Part shown: piece after piece, positions 25,148 through 34,112 of the stretch | How the letters are laid out: each line of letters starts with the position of its first letter | How positions within the stretch are numbered: position 1 is the stretch's first letter | NCBI RefSeq assembly: GCF_004153545.1 | Contig: NZ_SDVA01000004.1 | Coordinates: forward strand, 62,001-126,000 | Source: Serinicoccus sediminis | GTDB taxonomy: Bacteria > Actinomycetota > Actinomycetes > Actinomycetales > Dermatophilaceae | DNA: 64,000 nucleotides | Direction: 5' to 3' | Notes under the pieces: model-generated | Seen by the model: only the letters and a program-made list of their open reading frames with translations | Databases searched by the model: none | What the model was told of the DNA's origin: nothing | Translations under genes and position numbers: made by a program

Positions 25148-25578
25148 CCGCGCACCTGCACTGCCCCGGACGTCAGCCCGGCGTTGCCCAGGATGAGGGC
25201 CGCCTCGGTGCACAGGTGGGTCGCGGCGTCCGCGCGGGCCTGCGCGACGCCGGCATAGACCGCGTAGCTGATGGTCGCGCCGCGGATGGTCTTGGACGCC
25301 ACGGTCTTCGTCCCGTCGTCGGCGGCGCCCTTCGCGGGGTCGATCGCGAGCTGCAGCCACGCCTCGACCTGCGCGAGGGTCGCGTCACGCATCGCGTCGG
25401 CGGCGTCGGACCCGACCGCGGGGAGCCCGGCGGGGGTGGTGTCGTAGATCGCGGTGCGGGTCGCGGAGCGGACCAGCTGGGACGCGGTACGGATGAGCTG
25501 GTCGGCGTTGTCCGGCCACGGGTAGCTGGGCGGGAGCCATCCCTGCAGCTCGGCGGTGGTGGCGTAGGTCAGGGGCAC
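25144..25578 (-). CDS. Head-tail adaptor (connector)
   Basis: The 144-residue, mostly helical protein begins PLTYATTAELQGWLPPSYPW and contains LIRTASQLVRSATRTAIYDT, the helix pattern of gp6/gp15-type adaptors that bind the portal ring. GTG 25578 has AGGAGG seven bases upstream. It is the first gene after the hairpin at 25741-25783. Confidence 0.75.
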   Translation of the reverse strand: MPLTYATTAELQGWLPPSYPWPDNADQLIRTASQLVRSATRTAIYDTTPAGLPAVGSDAADAMRDATLAQVEAWLQLAIDPAKGAADDGTKTVASKTIRGATISYAVYAGVAQARADAATHLCTEAALILGNAGLTSGAVQVRG

Positions 25579-25740
25579 GGGTCGACCTCCTGGGGGTACG
25601 GGTGGGGCGCAGGACGCGCTGCTGCAGGGGCGGAAAGGACCGGGCGTGAACGCCCCCAAGCGGCCTTCGGGTCAGGTATCGCGGACGGTCGGTGCCGTTG
25701 CCCGGGACCCGTTGACGCCCCACCCGCAAGCTGTGGGGTG

Positions 25741-25783
25741 CCACCCCGCCCGGCCAGCCGTGGTGCCGGGTCGGGCGGGGTGG
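25741..25783. terminator. Hairpin between capsid and connector genes
   Basis: CCACCCCGCCCG at 25741-25752 pairs perfectly with CGGGCGGGGTGG at 25772-25783; a second small hairpin (CCCCAC/GTGGGG) lies at 25718-25738. The non-coding stretch 25579-25789 holds little else. A partial terminator here would lower connector expression relative to capsid, a common phage layout. Confidence 0.6.
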
Positions 25784-25789
25784 ACTTGG

Positions 25790-26308
25790 TCAGGCGTCGC
25801 CGTCGCCCGGGGTGCCCTCGACGGACTCGATGACCTCGGCGCGGCCCTGGCCGGCCTTCTCGGCCTCGACCACGCGGGCGACCTCGGCGTCGTGCGCGTC
25901 GGCGTCCTCGTCGGAGAGCTCGGCGAGGTAGGCGAGCACCTCGTCAACCTCGTGGGCCGAGGGGTCGAACTGCTCACCCTCGGCGTCGCGGGCCGCGGCG
26001 TACTCCTCGAGCTGCTTGAGGAGGGTGCTGCGATCCTTGCCGTCACGCTCGGCCGCGACAACACGGTCGAACTCCTCGACGGTCACGGGGTCGTGGCCGT
26101 CGCTGACCCCCAGGTGGTCGAGGACCTGGGGGATGGTGTGGGCGGCGGGGTCGAACTGCTCGCCCTCGCCGCCCTCAGACTGGCCGGCCCCGGACGGGCC
26201 GCCCGGCTCGGTCACCGCGGCGCCCATCGTGCCCTCCCGGTAGTCCGGCTGACCCGCCTGGGGCCGCGCGAACTCCTTGAGCCGGTCACGATGGCGCCGG
26301 TTCAGCAT
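25790..26308 (-). CDS. Head-associated protein with duplicated acidic domain
   Basis: The 172-residue protein follows the major capsid gene. After a basic start (MLNRRHRDRLKEFARP) it carries two tandem copies of about 45 residues: EQFDPAAHTIPQVLDHLGVS...VVAAERDGKDRSTLLK and EQFDPSAHEVDEVLAYLAEL...VVEAEKAGQGRAEVIE. Such repeats occur in actinophage capsid-neighbouring genes. It could decorate the capsid or act in head assembly. A GTG six bases upstream (26314) is an alternative start. Confidence 0.65.
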   Translation of the reverse strand: MLNRRHRDRLKEFARPQAGQPDYREGTMGAAVTEPGGPSGAGQSEGGEGEQFDPAAHTIPQVLDHLGVSDGHDPVTVEEFDRVVAAERDGKDRSTLLKQLEEYAAARDAEGEQFDPSAHEVDEVLAYLAELSDEDADAHDAEVARVVEAEKAGQGRAEVIESVEGTPGDGDA

Positions 26309-26316
26309 GCCCACGA

Positions 26317-27192
26317 TCAGGCGCCCGCGGCGAGCGTGATGTCGACCACGCCGTCGTCGGCGAGGCGCTTCACGGCGTAGTGCATGTTCGTCGCGACGAC
26401 CGTGGTGCGGGCCAGGATGTCCCGGTCCTGCTCCACGATCGGGCGCCGCTTGTACATCAGCCCCAGGCTGTTGTTCTTGAGCAGCACGGCCTTGTTGTTG
26501 GCCAGCCGGTTCGTCATGAACACGCGCAGGCCGTTCTTCGTGCCGAGCAGCCCGGTGTTGATGAGGCTGTTGCCCTGCGCGGTCTGCGCGGCCTGGATGA
26601 ACTTGTCGTCGTTGAGCATCACCTCGGACGCGACCGAGGGGATGTACAGGCCGGCGAACTCGGTGGGGTCGAAGTCGTCCCCGAAGAGCAGCCCGGCCTT
26701 GACGATGTTGGCCCAGGTCAGGCCACCGGTCGCCGTCAGGGACAGCGGCGCCGAGCTCGTCGCGGCGGTCCCGTCGGCGTAGGTGATGCCGCCGGCCACG
26801 ACCGCGGTGGCCGCGGCGATGAGGTCGGCGTCGACCTTGCGGGCGGACAGGATGCCGAACTGGCGGATGGCCTCGTCCTGGACGTTGCCGATGCCGGTGA
26901 GCTTGGCCTTGTCGGACCACTCGGCGGCCTTGCCGGCCTCCTTGATGGTGGCCTGGCTGTTGCTCTGCTTGAGCTTCTCGGGGACCAGGACGTCCGTCTC
27001 GGCGAGGTCCTGCATCTCGCTCATGTTCATCCACTTGGGGAAGTTGACGGTGTCGCCGGGCTGCCCGACGAGCTGGTCGTCGACGAGCACGGCGGGGGAG
27101 GTCGCGACGATCGCCTTGCCGGCGAACTTCGACTGGGACAGGTCGGCCCAGACCTCCGGGGTGTAGAGGTCGGTGGAGAGGGTGGTTGCCAT
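26317..27192 (-). CDS. Major capsid protein
   Basis: The 291-residue protein lies right after the scaffold gene, with AGGAGG upstream of ATG 27192. The sequence (LYTPEVWADLSQSKFAGKAIVA, GDTVNFPKWMNMSEMQDL, LYIPSVASEVMLNDD, GLRVFMTNRLANN) matches the HK97-fold major capsid group related to P22 coat/N4-gp56. It forms the icosahedral shell. Confidence 0.88.
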   Translation of the reverse strand: MATTLSTDLYTPEVWADLSQSKFAGKAIVATSPAVLVDDQLVGQPGDTVNFPKWMNMSEMQDLAETDVLVPEKLKQSNSQATIKEAGKAAEWSDKAKLTGIGNVQDEAIRQFGILSARKVDADLIAAATAVVAGGITYADGTAATSSAPLSLTATGGLTWANIVKAGLLFGDDFDPTEFAGLYIPSVASEVMLNDDKFIQAAQTAQGNSLINTGLLGTKNGLRVFMTNRLANNKAVLLKNNSLGLMYKRRPIVEQDRDILARTTVVATNMHYAVKRLADDGVVDITLAAGA

Positions 27193-27213
27193 GGGTGCCT
27201 CCTGGGGCGGGTG

Positions 27214-27966
27214 CTACGCGCGGCCGGACAGCTGCGCGTAGAGGGCGGGGTTGGTGCGGTGCAGGTGGTTCCGCTCGGCGCCCGACATCTTGTCGAAGGC
27301 CTCCTGCGTGACTGCGCCCTCGCCGGACCCGCCGGCGTGGTCTGCGCTGCTCGAGCCGACCACCGGGGCCGCCTTGAGCTTGGGGTTGTCGGACACCGCC
27401 GTCTTGATGGCGTCGTCGAGCTTGGACCCGAAGTCGTCGGACGACGGGTCGAGGTCCGCGACCTTCGCCAGGAAGGTGCGGGAGTCAAGGAGCGCCTGGG
27501 CGTCGGCGCTGTGGGTGTCGGCGCGGCGGAACACGGCGAGCTCGACGCGGGCCTCGCGGGCGTCGTCGCGGGCCTTGTCGGCGTCGGCCTTGTTGGTGCG
27601 GGCCTGCTCGGCGAGGGCCTCGGGGGTGACCTGCTCGTCGCCGGGGATGTCGAGGCCGAGGGCCTTGAGCGCGGGGGACAGGGACGCGAGGAGCTCGGTG
27701 CGGGCCTGGTCGGCGGCCTGCTGCTTCGCGGTGGTCCGCTCGGCGCCGTTCTCGCGGCGGAGGCGCTCGATCTCGGCCTTGGCCTTGTCGGGGTCCGCCC
27801 AAGGGTTGTCGCCGGCGGGGGCGGGGTCCTGGGTCTGCTGGGTGGCCTGCTGCTGGGCGGCGACGTCGGCGGGGGTCGCCGTGGTCTGGGTCTGCTCGGC
27901 GGGCTGCTGGGTGCCCTGGCCGGTGTCGGTCGCGGTGGCGCTCGTCTCGGTGGCGGTGGTGGACAT
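27214..27966 (-). CDS. Capsid scaffolding protein
   Basis: The 250-residue protein has a Thr/Gln/Ala-rich disordered N terminus (1-60), a charged coiled coil (ADPDKAKAEIERLRREN onward to about 160) and a small C-terminal helical domain (AFDKMSGAERNHLHRTNPAL) of the kind that docks on the capsid. It directly precedes the major capsid gene. ATG 27966 has AGGAGG nine bases upstream. Confidence 0.82.
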   Translation of the reverse strand: MSTTATETSATATDTGQGTQQPAEQTQTTATPADVAAQQQATQQTQDPAPAGDNPWADPDKAKAEIERLRRENGAERTTAKQQAADQARTELLASLSPALKALGLDIPGDEQVTPEALAEQARTNKADADKARDDAREARVELAVFRRADTHSADAQALLDSRTFLAKVADLDPSSDDFGSKLDDAIKTAVSDNPKLKAAPVVGSSSADHAGGSGEGAVTQEAFDKMSGAERNHLHRTNPALYAQLSGRA

Positions 27967-28010
27967 GGTGGGTTGCCTCCTGGGCATGGTGGTGGCCCGC
28001 GCCTGGCGGG

Positions 28011-28016
28011 TATGGT
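28011..28016 (+). promoter_or_regulatory. -10 element of a leaderless moron
   Basis: TATGGT fits the actinobacterial -10 and ends six bases before ATG 28023, the spacing expected when transcription starts at the first base of the start codon. The -35 is weak. Confidence 0.5.
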
Positions 28017-28022
28017 GACTGC

Positions 28023-28169
28023 ATGGTCTGGTGGTTCGTCATCGTCGCGTCGCTCGTCGTGACCGTCGCGGCCCCAGTCGTGGTGCTCCTGCTCTGGCAG
28101 ATCAGCGGCCAGTTGCGGACCCTCACCGACGTCACCGTCGCGCTGCAGTCCGACGACGTCGACGCCTAG
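28023..28169 (+). CDS. Plus-strand small membrane protein (moron)
   Basis: The 48-residue product starts MVWWFVIVASLVVTVAAPVV, one long membrane helix, then a short soluble tail (QISGQLRTLTDVTVALQSDD). It runs against the structural operon and fills the gap between scaffold and minor capsid genes; its stop overlaps the minor capsid stop (CTAG). The -10 at 28011-28016 suggests independent leaderless expression, possibly in the lysogen. Function unknown. Confidence 0.6.
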   Translation: MVWWFVIVASLVVTVAAPVVVLLLWQISGQLRTLTDVTVALQSDDVDA

Positions 28170-29269
28170 CGCGCCCGGCCGACCTGCTCCCGCGCGCTCT
28201 TCCGGGTCAGGCCCTCGGTCGCGGCCAGGTGCTCCCGCATCGCGGCCTGCCACTGCCTGACCTTCGCGGTGGCCTTCGCCTCGGCCTCCGGGGTGAGCGC
28301 GGTGGCCTGGCGGGTCTTCCACCGGCGGATGTTCCGCTCGATCGCCCGCTGCCGCTGCTCCTGCGCGACCCGCTCGTCGGTGTCCTCGGTGCTCCGCGGG
28401 ACCGTGGTGGCCCCGGGCAGGTAGGCGCTGACCCCGTGCCGGCAGTTGGGGTGCTGCAGCCCGGCCCGGCGCGCATCGTCGAGGGTGCCGGCGACCCGCA
28501 CCGTGACGAGCTCGCCCGTGGTCAGCGACTGCCGCTCGATGGTGCCGGCGACCCCACCGGACAGGGACAGGACCTTGCCCTCCCACGGCCTGCACAGGTC
28601 GCACTCGCGCGGCGAGTTGGACACGATGACGAGGTCGAGGCTGTTGGCCTGCAGCTGGTCGACGTGGCCCTGCACGGCGGCCTGCCCGGCGCTGGTGCGC
28701 ACGGCCATCTCGACGTAGGACTCGGCCTGCCACCGCCGCCCGGCGGTGTCGGTGAAGGACCGGACACCGTTGGTCGTGAGCCGGTCGAGGGCCTGCTGGG
28801 CGGCGTCGCGGCGGGTGTTCGCGCCGAGGAGAATGGTGGACGACGCCTCGGCGACGACCTGGGTGTAGATGTCCAGGGAGGCCCGGAGAATGCGGGCACC
28901 GACGGGGGCGAGGACCTGCAGGGTCTCCGCGGCGAGCCGCTCGACCGCGTTGGCCTTCGCGGGGGCGAGGCGGACGTCGAGCCCGTACCGGTCGAGGTCG
29001 CCGACGGCCAGCGCCTGCCCGGTGGTGAACGCCTCGGTGAGGACGGACCGGACCTCGCCAGCGGCCTGCTGGGTAAGGGCGGCCATGTCCGTGCCGGCGC
29101 GGGCCCGGATGAGGTCGAGCTGGGCGAGCTTCCCGACCGCCCAGGCGGGGCCGTCGTCGCCGGCGGCGAGGGCGCGGGCGATGCGGCGCAGGAGGGACAG
29201 CTCGGCGGCCGCGTAGAGGGAGGAGACGCGGACTGCTAGCCGCTCACCGTAACCGGGGTCGACGGGCAT
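28166..29269 (-). CDS. Phage minor capsid protein (Phage_min_cap2-like)
   Basis: The 367-residue protein follows the portal gene. It is largely helical, with VIVSNSPRECDLCRPWEGKV and a later LQHPNCRHGVSAYLPG block whose two Cys pairs and His residues form a likely metal site typical of the minor capsid/MuF-like group. It probably enters the head with the portal. The C-terminal 70 residues are a basic helix. Confidence 0.8.
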   Translation of the reverse strand: MPVDPGYGERLAVRVSSLYAAAELSLLRRIARALAAGDDGPAWAVGKLAQLDLIRARAGTDMAALTQQAAGEVRSVLTEAFTTGQALAVGDLDRYGLDVRLAPAKANAVERLAAETLQVLAPVGARILRASLDIYTQVVAEASSTILLGANTRRDAAQQALDRLTTNGVRSFTDTAGRRWQAESYVEMAVRTSAGQAAVQGHVDQLQANSLDLVIVSNSPRECDLCRPWEGKVLSLSGGVAGTIERQSLTTGELVTVRVAGTLDDARRAGLQHPNCRHGVSAYLPGATTVPRSTEDTDERVAQEQRQRAIERNIRRWKTRQATALTPEAEAKATAKVRQWQAAMREHLAATEGLTRKSAREQVGRAR

Positions 29270-29303
29270 GGGTCGGGGTGCTCCATCCGGTCAGGGTAAG
29301 CGG

Positions 29304-30863
29304 TCAGGACCCGAAGAGGCCAGGGTTTGCCGGGTCCGCGACGGGCCCGATGCCCTGCTCGTCCCGGATCTTCGCGGCCTCGGTCTCGACCTGGTCCGGT
29401 GACCAGTCGGGGTGCAGCATCTGCACCTTCGTCTCGACCGACGCGGCCTGCGCCCGGGAGATCGCCTCCACGGTCTGCGCCAGCTGCAACGGCGAGTCCT
29501 GCACCGTCGCCCCGAAGTCCACGTCGACCGGCTTGGACGGGTCCAGCCCGGGGGTGTTGAAGACGGCCTGGTCGACGAGGAGCATCTTCGTCGCGAGACC
29601 GGCCAGCGCGGGCCGCTCGAGGCGGACCTTCCGGCCACGGGTGAGCAGGGACCGGCCCTTGCGTGCCTGCGTCTCGGTCGCCGTGGCCGGGTCGGACTCT
29701 TCCTCGCCGAACGTGGACGCGGAGTACCCGGCGGAGCGGAGGATCTGCTCGACGAGGTCCTGCGCGGTGCGCTGGTGCTCGTCGACGCGGATGGCGAACT
29801 GCATGGGCGTGATGGGCGCGTCGCTGTCCTCACCGGCCGCGGCCCGGATGGTGGTGTAGGCCTCCTGGTCGAGGTCGAAGGACACGCCCTCGCCGGGCTT
29901 CCCGGTCTGGGTCATGTACTCCGGGATCAGGAGGCGCGACTTCGCGACCCGGATGTCCCGCATCCACGAGGAGTAGGTCTCGTCGAGGGAGTCCATGAGG
30001 GGCTCGACGCCCTCGTAGTCCGACCGGCCGAGGTCTTTCCCGGCCTGGTCGGTGCGCCAGATCCGGTTCGGGGTGAGGTTCGGGATGTAGGCGACCGCGA
30101 GGCCCGGGGTGCGGCCCTCGGTGAGCGCACCGTCCGCCCCGACCTGGGTGGCGAGGTGCCGCACGGCGGGGTGCTCGGTGAGGGGGATGACCCGGCCGAG
30201 GTCGGAGTCGGTGCCCTGGTAGAGCCCGTGGTAGACGAGACCGGTGCCGTTGACGAGCTCGTGCCGCTCAAGGTGCCGCAGGACCGTCCCGTTGCCGCCG
30301 TTGTGGGCCAGGCGGGTCCAGAACGTGACCGCGACGAGCCGGCCCCACCGGAAGGTGGGGATCGCGGCGTCGGCGTGCACGGTCGACAGGAAGGGCCGGT
30401 CGGCGAGCTCCCGGTCCCAGGTGACGCGGTGGTAGCGGCCGCCGAGGGCGGCGCCGATCTCGGACCCGGCGGACAGGACGGTCGCCATGTGGTCGTCGAC
30501 GTAGTCCGCGAGCCGGTCGGCGGTCTTCTGGTCCTCGCTGGTGACCTTCGGGGGGTCGGCGTAGAGCAGGTCCGCGGACGCCTGCGCGAGGTCCGCGGCG
30601 ATGGGGATGTGGAGGCGCCCGTCGCGCTGCCCGTCGGCGACCGGCCGGCCCCACAGGAACCGGGCGAGGGTCCCGACGACCCCGCCGGCGTATTGCGACG
30701 GCCGGGACAGGGGCGCGCGGGTGTGCGTCGCGCTTGCGTAGGCGCGGGTGAGGGCGTCGTGGGAGCCGGTGTACCAGGCGTCCCACTCGGCCATCTTCGT
30801 GAGGATGTGCGCGTTCGCCGGGGGCGGCCACGTCTGGGTCTTCTGGGTCTCAGGAAGCGGCAT
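29304..30863 (-). CDS. Portal protein
   Basis: The 519-residue protein forms the dodecameric DNA gate at one capsid vertex. Its place between large terminase and minor capsid genes is canonical. Features include the helical N terminus (ANAHILTKMAEWDAWYTGSH), a central beta region with RHLERHELVNGTGLVYHGLY, and the long helix near 380-440 (QRTAQDLVEQILRSAGYSAS) as in SPP1/A118-type portals. It overlaps the terminase gene by 14 bases. Confidence 0.87.
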   Translation of the reverse strand: MPLPETQKTQTWPPPANAHILTKMAEWDAWYTGSHDALTRAYASATHTRAPLSRPSQYAGGVVGTLARFLWGRPVADGQRDGRLHIPIAADLAQASADLLYADPPKVTSEDQKTADRLADYVDDHMATVLSAGSEIGAALGGRYHRVTWDRELADRPFLSTVHADAAIPTFRWGRLVAVTFWTRLAHNGGNGTVLRHLERHELVNGTGLVYHGLYQGTDSDLGRVIPLTEHPAVRHLATQVGADGALTEGRTPGLAVAYIPNLTPNRIWRTDQAGKDLGRSDYEGVEPLMDSLDETYSSWMRDIRVAKSRLLIPEYMTQTGKPGEGVSFDLDQEAYTTIRAAAGEDSDAPITPMQFAIRVDEHQRTAQDLVEQILRSAGYSASTFGEEESDPATATETQARKGRSLLTRGRKVRLERPALAGLATKMLLVDQAVFNTPGLDPSKPVDVDFGATVQDSPLQLAQTVEAISRAQAASVETKVQMLHPDWSPDQVETEAAKIRDEQGIGPVADPANPGLFGS

Positions 30864-32172
30864 GCGTGTCGTCCTCCTGGTCCTGGTCGGGCGCGGCGGC
30901 CGGTGCGAGAGGGATGAGGTCCTGCCAGTCGAGGCGGGAGGTGTAGACCGCGTAGCGCAGCGCGTCGACCTCGTCGTCCGCGTCCTTCACCGGTTTCGTC
31001 TCACCCCGGGCGGCGGCCTTCTCGTCCCAGACGTAGCCGGGGAGCCGGTCGATGAGGTGGGTGCAGGTGTCTGCGACGACGAGCTTGTCGACACCGAGGA
31101 GGCCGCCGACGGTGCGGATGCCGGCGAGGACGTTCTTGTGGGCGTTGCGGACGCCGACCATGCCGTCGTGGAACAGTTGTCGCTTGAACGATGCAGCGGC
31201 GGAGTCGACGGCGACCCATTCGGGGTGCCGCCACGGCTCCGGCTGGCCCGCGAGCCACTGCCGCAGGGACGTCGAGTGCTGCCCGATGGTGCCGGGCCCG
31301 GGCGCCCACTCGGACAGGACGTACAGCCGGTACCCGCCGGCGGGGGTGGTGTCGGGGCCGATGCCGAGAAGGTAGCCGCGGGTGGGGTGGACGTCGCCGT
31401 AGTCGACGCCGACGGTGAGGACCTGGTCCATGCGGGGCAGGGCCGCCGCGGGGATGACGTGCCGGGACTCGTCCCAGGTCTCGTAGACGGCGCCCTGGGC
31501 CTGCACCCAGTCGCCGAGGATGAACCGGCGGTACCAGAGACCCGTGTACTGCTTCTGGACCCGCTCGTAGTAGGCGTCGTCGAGGTTGGCCCGGTTGTCG
31601 GCGAGCTGGAACTTGAACACCCGGTAGCCGAGCTCGTCGGCGCGGGCGATGACCTGCTTCCGTAGGTAGTGCGCGGGCCCGTCGGGGTTGGTGGTCGCGA
31701 AGATCCGGGCGCCGGTGACGCGCATGCGGCCGAGGAGCTGGGTCCAGAACGCCTCGGAGACGAGGGTGGCCTCGTCGACGTAGGCGCCGGCGCAGGTGAG
31801 GCCGCGGAGGACGTTCTCGGAGCGGGCGTCGGATGCGCCGAGGACGTGGACGGTGCGTCCGAGGATCTTCCCGGTGGGTGCGCCGGGGGTGTAGGACACC
31901 TGGAGGGCGAGGGCGCCGAAGAGGGACGGGTCGGACAGGGGCCCGAAGACGTTGCGGGCGATGGACTCGCGGGTGCGGCCGACGACGACGAGCTCGCCGC
32001 CGCGGGGGGCGTGGGACACGTAGATGAGCCACGCGAGGAGCGACCCGATCGTCTTGCCGCTCGAGATGCTGCCGTGCCAGAAGTTGATGGGCGCGTCGGC
32101 TTGGGCGACGGACCGGACCTGGGCGGGGGTGAGGGCTTCGAGGACGGCTCGGGTGGTGCCGGCGGTGGTCAT
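30850..32172 (-). CDS. Terminase large subunit
   Basis: This is the DNA-packaging motor. The 440-residue protein has a Walker A-like loop HGSISSGKT at 33-41, a Walker B GAYVDEA near 125, the coupling motif FATTNPDG, and a C-terminal RNase-H-like nuclease with VGVDYGD and the final DDEVDALRYAVY acidic pair. It starts at ATG 32172 overlapping the small terminase stop. Confidence 0.93.
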   Translation of the reverse strand: MTTAGTTRAVLEALTPAQVRSVAQADAPINFWHGSISSGKTIGSLLAWLIYVSHAPRGGELVVVGRTRESIARNVFGPLSDPSLFGALALQVSYTPGAPTGKILGRTVHVLGASDARSENVLRGLTCAGAYVDEATLVSEAFWTQLLGRMRVTGARIFATTNPDGPAHYLRKQVIARADELGYRVFKFQLADNRANLDDAYYERVQKQYTGLWYRRFILGDWVQAQGAVYETWDESRHVIPAAALPRMDQVLTVGVDYGDVHPTRGYLLGIGPDTTPAGGYRLYVLSEWAPGPGTIGQHSTSLRQWLAGQPEPWRHPEWVAVDSAAASFKRQLFHDGMVGVRNAHKNVLAGIRTVGGLLGVDKLVVADTCTHLIDRLPGYVWDEKAAARGETKPVKDADDEVDALRYAVYTSRLDWQDLIPLAPAAAPDQDQEDDTHAAS

Positions 32173-32666
32173 GCGTCGAGGGCCTGCGCGGCGCCCTTGA
32201 TGGCGTCGGCGATCTTGTCGAGCATGCCGACCGCGTCCGCGACCCCGCCGTCTCCGTCGAGCTTCTCGAGCCGGTCGTAGGCGCCGAGGTAGGACGTGAT
32301 GGACGTCGCGAGGTGCTTCTCGTCGTCGGGCGGCACGAACGACAGCTGGCGGGGGTCGTGGATGCCGGGCCCGGAGGGGACGAGGGTGTGGAAGGTGTCG
32401 GCGTCGAGCCGGTCGAGGTTGGCCTCGACGCGGGTGAGGAGGCGGAGCTTGATGTCGGCGCGGCGTGCCTTGGCGTCGCGGGTCTTCGCCTGGGTGGCGG
32501 CGGCGACCTGGTCGCGGTCCCAGGTGAGGCCGGCTGCCTTCGCCCGGGTGCTGATGGTGGCCTTCCCGCGGCCCATCTGCTCGGCGATCTTCCCGAGGGA
32601 CAGGCCTTGGGAGTGGAGGTCGGTGAGGCGGTCGGTGTCTGCCTGGGTCCATCGGGGTGTGGCCAT
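32169..32666 (-). CDS. Terminase small subunit
   Basis: The 165-residue protein recognises the packaging site. It has an N-terminal HTH (WTQADTDRLTDLHSQGLSLG then KIAEQMGRGKATISTRAKAAG), a basic linker and a helical oligomerisation region. It lies immediately before the large subunit with a four-base overlap. Confidence 0.85.
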   Translation of the reverse strand: MATPRWTQADTDRLTDLHSQGLSLGKIAEQMGRGKATISTRAKAAGLTWDRDQVAAATQAKTRDAKARRADIKLRLLTRVEANLDRLDADTFHTLVPSGPGIHDPRQLSFVPPDDEKHLATSITSYLGAYDRLEKLDGDGGVADAVGMLDKIADAIKGAAQALDA

Positions 32667-32744
32667 CGGGTCACCACCTCGGGACGGTCATGGGGGGCCG
32701 GTGCGGCGCCTGGCCGTCCGGGTGGTGCTTGAGGGTGGGCGGGA

Positions 32745-33329
32745 CTACCAGAGTCCTAGGAGAATGCCCACGGCTTGCACAGTGATCCACAGACTCACGA
32801 GTCCGAAGAGGGCCAGCCCGCTCTGCCAGACCAGGTAGGCACTGTGCCGAGTCAGGACTGTGGTGGGCACGTCCTCGTGCGCTTCTCGGACCACCAACGG
32901 CAGGAGGCCGAGAGCTGGGTCGTGCTCAAACTCCTGAGCAGCGCGCTTGTCCAGCGCTGAGTGGTAGCGGTGCTTCGCCATCAACTGGATGCTGAGAAGG
33001 GCGATGACCAGACTCAAGGTCGCGGCGACGGCCCGCTCGAGTGGCGTGTGCATGGTGCTGCCGAGGCCGATGGTCAGTAGGAACGCCTGGGCGGTGAAGG
33101 CCATTGTGGGTGTTTGCCACATCTTGGCGTCTTGCTCATAGAGCCGCAGCATCAGCAGTTCGTAACTGATCAGTTCGGGCCTGGTCGTGCTGCTGTCGAC
33201 AAAGCGCGGAGTGCGGGGGCGACGCCGTATGGGAAACACGCGGACATCATCGCGCAGCAGGACAGCTTTGCCTGGACAGTCGACCCGCGTGCCTAGGGGT
33301 CTCAGGGCAGCACGAATCGCTGGGCCCAT
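32745..33329 (-). CDS. Three-helix membrane protein, probable moron
   Basis: The 194-residue product has a basic N terminus, a helix pair around residues 80-115 (TMAFTAQAFLLTIGLGSTMH, AVAATLSLVIALLSIQLM) and a C-terminal helix (LVWQSGLALFGLVSLWITVQ), with a soluble insert between. Its base composition is lower in GC than the flanking genes and it lies between terminase and the early genes. The layout resembles small membrane sensors/effectors of exclusion systems, but no family was recognised. Confidence 0.65.
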   Translation of the reverse strand: MGPAIRAALRPLGTRVDCPGKAVLLRDDVRVFPIRRRPRTPRFVDSSTTRPELISYELLMLRLYEQDAKMWQTPTMAFTAQAFLLTIGLGSTMHTPLERAVAATLSLVIALLSIQLMAKHRYHSALDKRAAQEFEHDPALGLLPLVVREAHEDVPTTVLTRHSAYLVWQSGLALFGLVSLWITVQAVGILLGLW

Positions 33330-33338
33330 GATGACACA

Positions 33339-34112
33339 TCACGCACCACGCGCAACAGCCTGACCCTGCGCGGCGCGCCGGGTCGCCCTCGCCTCCCGAA
33401 ACTCCAGGCACTCGGTGCACTCCACCGGGTAACCGCCGGCGTCGGTCAGCCAGTGCCTCGGGCGGGTGACCTCGTGGTCGGTGCACCACCGGATGTGCTG
33501 GGCGAGCAGCGCTAGGGGACGGGAGTCGGGCTGGCCGGTGGTGTCCCATGTCTCGCCGCACGAGGTGCAGTGCCCGAGCTCGTCGTCGACACGGATGCGC
33601 AGCGTGTCGGGTTCGTCGCAGGCTGGGCAGGGGGCGTGCGGCCGGTAGGGGGGTGCGTCGTGCTGGGTGATGACGCGGGCGGAGGCCCACCAGGACCGGA
33701 CGAGGCGGTGCGGGTGGTGCCCGATGAACCCGGACAGGGCGAGGAGCCGCTTAGTGAGGTCGGGCTGGTCGATGCCGTGCTCGTTGGCGAGGTCGGTGGA
33801 CTGGCGGTCGATGCGGGCGACCAGGTCGAGGGATTCGAGGTGGCCGGCGGGCTTGGACCCGAACCGGGTTCCGGCTGACTCGTCGGACAGGGCGGTGGAG
33901 CCGGTGATGGCGTCCCGGAGCTGGGCGAGGAGGGGCGGGTGGGTGACGACGTGGAGCTCGGTGTTCCCGGAGGGGTCGTTGGTCCAGGCAGTGTGGTGTC
34001 GGGGTCCGATGGTGGTGGGGACGGGGACGCGCCGTGGGCGCTTCTCGGTGGTGGTGTGGTGCTGGGTGAGCTCGCGGATGTGGTCGGCGGCGAGGAGCTC
34101 GGGGCGGGTCAT
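33339..34112 (-). CDS. Zinc-ribbon protein of unknown function
   Basis: The 257-residue protein has a C-terminal metal-binding part: PCPACDEPDTL, then GHCTSCGETWD (two CXXC knuckles), and a later ECTECLEF pair. The N-terminal half is helical. Similar proteins occur upstream of terminase in actinophages. Nucleic-acid or protein binding is likely. It is coupled to the small gene upstream (ATGA). Confidence 0.7.
   Translation of the reverse strand: MTRPELLAADHIRELTQHHTTTEKRPRRVPVPTTIGPRHHTAWTNDPSGNTELHVVTHPPLLAQLRDAITGSTALSDESAGTRFGSKPAGHLESLDLVARIDRQSTDLANEHGIDQPDLTKRLLALSGFIGHHPHRLVRSWWASARVITQHDAPPYRPHAPCPACDEPDTLRIRVDDELGHCTSCGETWDTTGQPDSRPLALLAQHIRWCTDHEVTRPRHWLTDAGGYPVECTECLEFREARATRRAAQGQAVARGA

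Noticed and set aside
25579-25789. Possible plus-strand gene (MNAPKRPSGQV...) in the gap
   Set aside because: No RBS, Pro/Arg-rich shadow composition; the gap is better explained by hairpins.
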